From the NCBI GenBank assembly GCA_019747685.1, contig JAIEQN010000257.1, positions 1 through 37,803 on the forward strand: DNA of 37,803 nt, read 5' to 3'. The position numbers were made by a program, and so were the translations under genes. Source of the stretch: Gemmataceae bacterium. Its GTDB lineage: Bacteria; Planctomycetota; Planctomycetia; Gemmatales; Gemmataceae. The notes under the pieces were generated by a model. The model was not told where the DNA came from. It saw only the letters and a list, made by a program, of their open reading frames with translations, and did no database searches. Below, piece after piece: positions 32,490 through 37,803 of this stretch; position 1 is the stretch's first letter; every line of letters begins with the position of its first letter.

Positions 32490-32556
32490 GGCACAGGCCG
32501 GGAGGCCTGTGCCACCGCAGTTCGGTTCTTAGTGGCACAGGCCTCCCGGCCTGTGC
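32490..32556. repeat. Head-to-head pair of hairpin repeats (GGCACAGGCC type)
   Basis: Two hairpins, 32490-32513 and 32534-32556, each have CACAGGCC/GGCCTGTG arms of 8 bp and a 4-nt loop. The second is the inverse complement of the first. They fill the 78-bp gap between the CrtP-like stop and the acyltransferase ATG. They share layout with the hairpins at 18998 and 22789. Confidence 0.75.
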
Positions 32557-32564
32557 GCGGTTTC

Positions 32565-33386
32565 ATGCCCTCAACTCCCCAACCTCGCCCGGTCGACTTA
32601 CCCCGCCGCTGGCCGTGGCTCGTCCGCGGCTTCCGCAAGTACGCCCGGCGGTACGCCCGCAAGCACTTCCACGCCGTCCGGCTGTCGAAGGCCGGCCACC
32701 CGTTCCCGCCGGCCGATGAGCCGGTGTTGGTCGTCCTCAACCACCCGTCCTGGTGGGATCCGCTGACCGGGCTGATCCTGAGCGGCAGCTTCACCGCCCA
32801 CGAGCACTTCGCGGCCATCGACGCCGTCGCCGTCGAGCGGTACGGGTTCTTCAAGCGGCTCGGGTTCGTCGGCGTTGACACCCACTCGCTCCGCGGGGCG
32901 GCCGAGTTCCTCCGGGTCGGGGCGGCGATCCTCGCCGAACCCGGCCGGGCGTTCTGGGTGACGGCCCAGGGGCGGTTCACCGACCCGCGGGCCCGACCGC
33001 TCGGGCTGCGGTCCGGGGTCGGCCACCTCGCCGCCCGGCTCGGCCGGGGGGTCGTCGTCCCGGTCGCCTTCGAGTACCCGTTCTGGGACGAGCGGACGCC
33101 GGAAGCCCTGCTCCGGGTCGGTAAGCCGGTTCGGGCGGCCGACCACCCGGGCCTCGGCGGCAAGGAGTGGACGGCGGTGATCGAGGACGCCCTGACCCGG
33201 ACGATGGACGGCCTGGCCGTCGATGCCATGACCCGCGACCCGGCGACGTTCACCGAGCTGGTCGGCGGCCGCACCGGGGTCGGCGGGGTGTACGACCTGT
33301 GGCGGTGGGCCAGGGCGTTCGTCCGGGGCGAGCGGTTCGACCCGTCCCACGCGGCCGCCACCGCCGGCCGGGGGGCCCGGCCGTGA
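32565..33386 (+). CDS. PlsC-type acyltransferase
   Basis: The 273-residue protein belongs to the 1-acylglycerol-3-phosphate acyltransferase superfamily. It has the catalytic HX4D as 'LNHPSWWDP' (His60, Asp65). The usual FPEGTRS motif is replaced by 'WVTAQGRFTDPRARPL', as in a subgroup of PlsC-like enzymes. In staphyloxanthin clusters the CrtO acyltransferase adds a fatty acid to the sugar; here a PlsC-type enzyme could take that place (inference). The ATG at 32565 is preferred to an in-frame GTG at 32532 that lies in the repeat hairpin. No strong Shine-Dalgarno is seen. The stop overlaps the next gene's start (GTGA). Confidence 0.85.
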   Translation: MPSTPQPRPVDLPRRWPWLVRGFRKYARRYARKHFHAVRLSKAGHPFPPADEPVLVVLNHPSWWDPLTGLILSGSFTAHEHFAAIDAVAVERYGFFKRLGFVGVDTHSLRGAAEFLRVGAAILAEPGRAFWVTAQGRFTDPRARPLGLRSGVGHLAARLGRGVVVPVAFEYPFWDERTPEALLRVGKPVRAADHPGLGGKEWTAVIEDALTRTMDGLAVDAMTRDPATFTELVGGRTGVGGVYDLWRWARAFVRGERFDPSHAAATAGRGARP

Positions 33387-34519
33387 CGCTCCTCGCCCTA
33401 TCGCTCGCCGGCCTGGGCTGCGCCGCCGCCCCCGCCCTGCTCTGCCTGTGGAACCGGTCTTACTTCCGCCCACCGCCCCGGCCGGCGGCCGACGCCCCGG
33501 CACACCGCGTCTCAGTGCTGATCCCGGCCCGGAACGAGGAGGGGTCGATCGGGGCGTGCGTCGAGTCGGTGCTGGCGTCCGAGGGCGTCGAGTTGGAGGT
33601 GATCGTCCTCGACGACCACTCCACGGACCGGACGGCCGAGGTGGTCCGCGAGATGGCGGCGAAGGACCGGCGGGTGCGGGTCGAGCCGGCCCCGCCGCTG
33701 CCGGACGGGTGGTGCGGCAAGCAACACGCCTGCTCCGCGCTGGCGAAGCTCGCCCGCTTACCGCTCCTCACCTTTCTCGACGCCGACGTGCGGCTGACGC
33801 CCGACGCCCTGGCCCGGATGGCCGCCTTCCGCGAGCGGACCGGGGCCGGCCTCGTCAGCGGCTTCCCCCGCCAAGAGACGGGCACCCTGCTGGAAAAGCT
33901 GGTCATCCCGCTCATCAACTGGTTGTTGATGGGCTACCTGCCGATGGTCGGGGTGCGGCGGACGAACTGGCCCGGGTTCGGCGTCGGCTGCGGCCAGTGG
34001 TTCCTGACCACCCGCGAGGCCTACGACGCCGCCGGCGGCCATTCGACCGTCCGGTCCTCGCTCCACGACGGCCTGACCCTGCCGCGGGCCTACCGCCGGG
34101 CCGGGTTCCACACCGACATCTGCGACGCCACCGACTTGGCCGTCTGCCGGATGTACCGGTCGGCGGCCGGGGTCTGGAACGGCCTGGCCAAGAACGCCCG
34201 GGAGGGGATGGCGGCAACCGGCCAGATCGGCTTCTGGACGGTCGTACTGCTCCTCGGGCAGGTGCTACCGGCGCCGCTGCTGGTCGCCGCCCTCGCCGCC
34301 GGTGACATGACCGCCGCGGCCGGCGCCGGGTCGGCAACCGTCCTGTCGTACTTGCCGCGCCTATTCGCCACCCGGCGGTTCCGGGCGTCGTGGCTCGGGG
34401 CGGTCTTGCACCCGATCGGCGTCCTCCTGCTGCTGGCGATCCAGTGGTACGCGGTGGGGCGGGCGGCGATCGGCCGGCCGGTCGGGTGGAAAGGTCGGCC
34501 GCACCCGGCCCGGCCGTAG
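33383..34519 (+). CDS. CrtQ-like family 2 glycosyltransferase
   Basis: The 378-residue protein closely follows the layout of 4,4'-diaponeurosporenoate glucosyltransferase (CrtQ). An N-terminal membrane helix (3-23) is followed by 'VSVLIPARNEEGSIG' (43-57), 'IVLDDHSTDRT' (74-84), 'DGWCGKQHACSALAK' (108-122), 'FLDADVRLT' (131-139) and 'FGVGCGQWFLTTREAYDAAG'. Hydrophobic segments lie near the C-terminus ('TVVLLLGQVLPAPLLVAAL', 'PIGVLLLLAIQWYAVG') before 'VGWKGRPHP'. It would glycosylate a carotenoid carboxylate at the membrane face. The GTG at 33383 overlaps the acyltransferase stop by four bases (GTGA), implying coupling. An upstream in-frame start (33167) lies inside that gene. Confidence 0.83.
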   Translation: MTLLALSLAGLGCAAAPALLCLWNRSYFRPPPRPAADAPAHRVSVLIPARNEEGSIGACVESVLASEGVELEVIVLDDHSTDRTAEVVREMAAKDRRVRVEPAPPLPDGWCGKQHACSALAKLARLPLLTFLDADVRLTPDALARMAAFRERTGAGLVSGFPRQETGTLLEKLVIPLINWLLMGYLPMVGVRRTNWPGFGVGCGQWFLTTREAYDAAGGHSTVRSSLHDGLTLPRAYRRAGFHTDICDATDLAVCRMYRSAAGVWNGLAKNAREGMAATGQIGFWTVVLLLGQVLPAPLLVAALAAGDMTAAAGAGSATVLSYLPRLFATRRFRASWLGAVLHPIGVLLLLAIQWYAVGRAAIGRPVGWKGRPHPARP

Positions 34520-34529
34520 CTAGTAGCCA

Positions 34530-37500
34530 TCAGAAGGCGTGCTGGAGGCCGAACCAGAGCTGGAACGGCGTGTTGTCGTTCACCGTCTTGGCCACGTCGA
34601 GCCGGAGCGTGGCCCGCTCGATGAAGCTGAACACGGCCACGTCGACCCGCACCCCGGCCCCGAGGGCGTGGGCCACCCGCCCGCCGACGCTGCGGCCGTT
34701 GGCGTAGACGTCGCCCATGTCGTAGAACCCGGCCAGCCAGACGTTCCGCGCCCCGACACAGTGGTCCAGCACGTCCCAGGTGACGTGTCGGGCGAGCGGG
34801 TAGCGGAGTTCGGCATTCGCCACCCACAAGGCCGAGCCCTGGCGCTGTGCCAGGTCGTAGCCGCGGAACAGGGTGCCGCCGCCCAGGGCGTAGAACTGGC
34901 CGCGGTCCGGCAACGCCCCCTCGGCCACCACGCGCCCGGCCAGCCGGGCCTCGCCGAGCCAGTCCGGGAGCTGTTTCACCCCGGCCAGCTCGGCCCGTAG
35001 CCGGCCGGTGGCGGTCGAGTTCGGCACCCGCGTCTCGCCTGCCGCGGCGGTGAAGTCCGCCCAGACGCCCTCTTCCGGGTCCCAGTACGGGGTGTACAGG
35101 TTCAGCCGGAAGTGCCAGCCGCCCTCCCAGACGGAGTCCGGCCGGACCGCCCCGGGCGTGGTCGTCCGGGCGAACGGCAGGAAGTTGTCCGAGTACTGGG
35201 CGAACGCCTCGTGGTAGACCATCGGCGGCAGGTACAGGCTCGACCCCTGCTTGACCACCCACCGGTGGTACAGGGCGCCCCGCTGGGCGCCGCCGTCGCC
35301 GTCGGTGTTGTCCCACGGCCCGGCCACCCGCCGCTCGTAGTTGAACCCGGTCTCTTGCAGCCGCCCGGGGAGGACCGCGTCGACGCCGAACACCAGGTCG
35401 CGGAACCCGGTCCGGTAGGCGAGGTAGGCCCCGGTCCGGAAGTCGTTCGGGCAGTTGGCCCCGGCCCGCAGCCCGATCAGGGTGGACCGGGTGTACCACG
35501 GGTCGGTGTACGACGCCCCCCACAGCCACGGCCCGGCGGTGACGGTGCAGCGGTCGTAGTCGCTGGTCAGGTCGGCCTCGTCGAGCATCGTGTAGACGGC
35601 GGTGGCCCGGAGCTTCGGCGGGTTCTTCCAGGCGTTGTTCTTCGGGTCGGCGTCGAGCAGCACCCGGTCCGGGTCGACCTCGACCTGCTCCAACTCGCCG
35701 TAGCTGGCGAACCGGACTTCGACGGTCTGGTCGCCGACCGGCTCGATCGATACTTCCAGGTCGCGGCCGGACGGCGTCGGCAGCGCCAGCCGCTGCGGGC
35801 CGGCACCGACGACCACCGGGACCCGGACCGGGAACCCCTCCTGGCCCGAGAACCGGACCCCGAGGACGGTCGGCTCGGCGTACTCGCCGGACTGCCGGAG
35901 TCGGACCCGAACGTGCTTCGTCCCGACCGGGGCCGCGATGGGAACCTGTCGCTGTACCCACGGCACCTCGTCCCGGACCTCGACCCGCTCGACCGCCCAG
36001 TCGGTCATCCCCTTGCCGTACACCCACCGGTCGAAGAACTCGCCCCAGTCCCGGCCGGTGTACTCCTCCAGCTCCCGCCGCAGGTCGGCGGCGCTCAGCA
36101 CCCGCCAGCCGTATTTGCCGACCAGCAGCCGCGTGAAGTCGAGAAACGCGACCTCGCCGAGCCGGTCCTCGATCATCCCGAATACCTTCGACCCGCGGTC
36201 GTAGGCCCCGGTGAACAGCCCGAACAGGTGGCCGTACCGGGGCAGGTCCTGGGCGGCCGGGTGCATCTGGCCGTTGCGGACCGCCGAGTACATCCCGCCG
36301 TACCGGTAGTTCTCCCGGCGGATGTTCGGCAGCCACCCGAGGCCGTCCGGCCACTTCAGGAGGGCGTTGTTCTTGCCGTGCTTGCGGTCGAGCAGCCGGT
36401 GGGTGAAGTAGGTCGCCGCCCCCTCGTCCAAAAACGGCTCGGAATAGCCGTTGGTGCCGACCAGGTTGTACCACCACTGGTGGCAGGTCTCGTGGGACAC
36501 CAGGTACTCGACGTACCCGCGGGCCAGGTGCGGCATCCCGAACACCCGCTCGTCGATCATGACGAGGCCGGCGCACTCGTTCCCGTTCCACCCGAAGAAC
36601 GACTCGGCCACGGTGAACTGGTCGTAGGGGAACGGCCCGAGCCAGTCGGAATACGCCGGCAGGGCCTCGCCCGCGATCCTCAGAATCTCGGTGGCGTAGA
36701 ACTCGTGCTCGGCGAAGGCGAAGCAGCGGAGGGCGACCGCCCGGCCGCCCGGCAGCTCGGCCGTGTGGCGATATTCCTTGAACCGCTTGCTGCACAGGAC
36801 GGCGAAGTCGCGGCCGACGAACGGCTCGGTGACGACCCGCTTGCGGCCCGGGGCGGTCGGCGTTTCGGACCGGGTCACCGCCGGGGTGACGAGCACCTCG
36901 TCGGCCGGCAGGGTGATCGACGCCTCGAACACCCCGGCCTCGGCGAACCACGGCTGGTGCCACGGGACGAACGGCATCGGCCGCCAGCCGGCCTCGTCCC
37001 GGACGGCCAACAGCGGTAGGGAGTTGGTCAGGTAGGTGACGCCGGCCCACTGCCCGAGCCGACCCTGCTTCTCCGGCAGGTGGAGCGAACAACCGAGTTC
37101 GACCGTCACCGAGCCACCCGGCAGGACGGGTTCGGGCAGCGGGAAGCGGAAGGTGGTCGGATCGTAGTGGTCGAACTCGAACGGCAGCGGAACCGGTTCC
37201 GGCCGCGGGCGGCCGCCGGCGGCGACCAACTTCGCCGAGGTGATGACACCGTGCCGGCCGCACCGGTCGATCCCGAGCGACGGCTGGAGGCGGAGCAGTT
37301 CGAGCGTCTTGGCCAGGAGGACGTGGTCGCCGGCCGGGATGCGGTAGTGCGGGTAGAAGGTGAAAACGAGGTCGGAAACAGGCTGCCGGGTCGGGTTCGT
37401 CCAGGTGACGGCTTCGAGGACCCAGGCCCGCCGGCCGGCCGGGTCGAGGGTGATGTCGAGCTGGTAGCGGGGCAGGCCGGCCGGGATCGGAGGGGTGGCG

Positions 37501-37580
37501 GACGCAGGTGCCGCGAACACGGCCAATATGACCGCGACGCCCGCGAACCGGGCGGCCGAGGTCGTCAGGCCGTCGCGCAT
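34530..37580 (-). CDS. M1-type zinc aminopeptidase fused to an Omp85/BamA-like outer-membrane barrel
   Basis: The 1016-residue protein has a signal peptide (residues 1 to about 28), an M1-like N-terminal beta domain, and a thermolysin-type catalytic region. The zinc site is 'VSHETCHQWW' (His363, Glu364, His367) and 'FLDEGAATY' with Glu386, matching HEXXH-x18-E exactly. Upstream, 'WNGNECAGLVMID' stands where M1 enzymes have GAMEN, so substrate recognition is non-standard. The last ~350 residues look like a barrel: 'GGGTLFRGYDL' (RGYD at 906-909) and 'NAELRYPL' match the conserved Omp85 motif and following strand, and the chain ends '...LQHAF' with the terminal Phe of outer-membrane proteins. 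A peptidase anchored at the outer membrane is implied. The start is ATG 37580 or GTG 37589; neither has a good Shine-Dalgarno. Confidence 0.87.
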   Translation of the reverse strand: MRDGLTTSAARFAGVAVILAVFAAPASATPPIPAGLPRYQLDITLDPAGRRAWVLEAVTWTNPTRQPVSDLVFTFYPHYRIPAGDHVLLAKTLELLRLQPSLGIDRCGRHGVITSAKLVAAGGRPRPEPVPLPFEFDHYDPTTFRFPLPEPVLPGGSVTVELGCSLHLPEKQGRLGQWAGVTYLTNSLPLLAVRDEAGWRPMPFVPWHQPWFAEAGVFEASITLPADEVLVTPAVTRSETPTAPGRKRVVTEPFVGRDFAVLCSKRFKEYRHTAELPGGRAVALRCFAFAEHEFYATEILRIAGEALPAYSDWLGPFPYDQFTVAESFFGWNGNECAGLVMIDERVFGMPHLARGYVEYLVSHETCHQWWYNLVGTNGYSEPFLDEGAATYFTHRLLDRKHGKNNALLKWPDGLGWLPNIRRENYRYGGMYSAVRNGQMHPAAQDLPRYGHLFGLFTGAYDRGSKVFGMIEDRLGEVAFLDFTRLLVGKYGWRVLSAADLRRELEEYTGRDWGEFFDRWVYGKGMTDWAVERVEVRDEVPWVQRQVPIAAPVGTKHVRVRLRQSGEYAEPTVLGVRFSGQEGFPVRVPVVVGAGPQRLALPTPSGRDLEVSIEPVGDQTVEVRFASYGELEQVEVDPDRVLLDADPKNNAWKNPPKLRATAVYTMLDEADLTSDYDRCTVTAGPWLWGASYTDPWYTRSTLIGLRAGANCPNDFRTGAYLAYRTGFRDLVFGVDAVLPGRLQETGFNYERRVAGPWDNTDGDGGAQRGALYHRWVVKQGSSLYLPPMVYHEAFAQYSDNFLPFARTTTPGAVRPDSVWEGGWHFRLNLYTPYWDPEEGVWADFTAAAGETRVPNSTATGRLRAELAGVKQLPDWLGEARLAGRVVAEGALPDRGQFYALGGGTLFRGYDLAQRQGSALWVANAELRYPLARHVTWDVLDHCVGARNVWLAGFYDMGDVYANGRSVGGRVAHALGAGVRVDVAVFSFIERATLRLDVAKTVNDNTPFQLWFGLQHAF

Positions 37581-37615
37581 TCGACCCACGGTAGCCCATC
37601 CGGCCGGTACGGGAT

Positions 37616-37629
37616 GGGCGAGCTATAGC
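37616..37629 (-). promoter_or_regulatory. Possible extended -10 promoter of the M1/barrel gene
   Basis: On the minus strand TGCTATAGC (TG-n-TATAGC; -10 hexamer at 37627-37622) lies about 42 nt upstream of the ATG. TTGACT is present further upstream but at a 22-bp spacing, too far for a normal -35. The assignment rests on the extended -10 only. Confidence 0.35.
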
Positions 37630-37671
37630 AGGGACACGGCCCGAACGCCAGTCAAGATGTGCGTAAACGCA

Positions 37672-37709
37672 CCCGGCCCGGGGTTTTCTTGCGAGAGCCC
37701 CGGGCCGGG
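37672..37709. terminator. Strong GC hairpin, possible terminator
   Basis: A perfect 12-bp stem (CCCGGCCCGGGG at 37672-37683 with its complement at 37698-37709) encloses a 14-nt loop. On the minus side a second small hairpin (GTGCGT/ACGCAC) follows. No proper T-run is present on either strand, so a rho-independent terminator is plausible but unproven. It would insulate the M1/barrel gene from a transcript arriving from the right. It could equally be part of a structured leader reading rightward. Confidence 0.45.
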
Positions 37710-37803
37710 AGTGCGACCTTTGAGTCAGGCCGGTGTGGGTGGTGGTGTGGGTGTGTGCCCGGGGCATGGCGGCTGTCCCCCTGGCGGGGGCGCCGCTGGT
37801 GTC
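37710..37803. other. GT-rich right end, resembles the 16S leader
   Basis: On the plus strand this end holds CTTTGAGTC, then a GT-rich run at 37731-37757 and GTGTGCCCGG, closely like the minus-strand 16S leader around 126-163. No complete gene fits. An ATG at 37766 opens a frame to the window end but has only 38 nt, too little to call. Confidence 0.4.

Noticed and set aside
37731-37757. G-quadruplex in the GT-rich stretch
   Set aside because: G-runs are mostly of two to three bases with irregular spacing, and similarity to the 16S leader is a better explanation.
34090-37767. 1225-residue minus-strand frame over the M1/barrel gene
   Set aside because: Shadow of the peptidase-barrel gene in another frame; no domain recognisable.
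37766-37803. Possible start of a protein gene at the right edge (MAAVPLAGAPLV...)
   Set aside because: Only 12 codons are visible, with no ribosome-binding site, in a region that resembles an rRNA leader.
1-37803. CRISPR arrays, transposases, prophage modules
   Set aside because: No regularly spaced direct repeats, no transposase or integrase motifs, and no phage structural genes were seen; the HNH remnant is the only mobile-type gene.

Overview
This is a very GC-rich window (roughly 70% by eye) that most likely comes from a planctomycete, probably of the family Gemmataceae. The clues are a DUF1549/DUF1553 (PSCyt2/PSD1) protein with a signal peptide and a CARCH motif; a sugar-dehydrogenase-like protein ending in the Pirellula/Verrucomicrobium-type heme-binding domain; a surface protein that begins with an 'LEAREVPA' tag like the LE-x-R-x-VPA tags of Gemmata; a HisA-like protein of a type often linked to methanopterin C1 metabolism; and a carotenoid cluster resembling the planctomycete C30 pathway. 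The family-level placement is inference.

Left end (1-4710). The 5' tip of a 16S rRNA gene runs leftward off the window, with a structured leader and a near-consensus sigma-70 promoter. Divergent purQ follows. It meets the leftward translation cluster rpsB-tsf-rpsT, whose own promoter (3671-3699) gives a leader of about 155 nt. A HisA-like gene follows; its frame has no stop of its own.

4711-12596. A polytopic glycosyltransferase-like protein overlaps a GNAT acetyltransferase tail to tail. Then come a paired inverted repeat, a 998-residue three-heme sugar-dehydrogenase fusion, a 557-bp spacer, a PhzF-family protein, tRNA-Leu(UAG), a decayed HNH endonuclease abutting the tRNA, and a membrane-anchored tyrosine phosphatase.

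12654-21300. An unknown polytopic membrane protein lies opposite a surface-glycan-type group: an extended SDR epimerase, a family-2 glycosyltransferase, a methyltransferase with an N-terminal beta-sandwich-like part, and a GT-C-like membrane protein. SurE and a short UvrC lacking the usual C-terminal HhH domain follow.

21402-28520. A YcjX-like P-loop protein reads rightward. A leftward set holds a PLP desulfhydrase/ACC-deaminase relative, an SGNH-like/FG-GAP surface protein, the DUF1549/DUF1553 protein and a 117-residue membrane protein.

28677-34519. A rightward carotenoid-type operon encodes a CrtN-like desaturase, a PD-(D/E)XK-like unknown, a CrtP-like desaturase/oxidase, a PlsC-type acyltransferase and a CrtQ-like glycosyltransferase. 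Together they suggest an acylated, glycosylated carotenoid of staphyloxanthin type. No synthase is present, so the precursor would have to be made elsewhere, for example by the squalene route known in Planctomycetes.

Right end (34530-37803). A leftward M1-type zinc peptidase is fused to an Omp85/BamA-like outer-membrane barrel. Beyond it lie a strong hairpin and a GT-rich stretch resembling the 16S leader at the other end of the window. Several gene boundaries carry paired inverted hairpin repeats.
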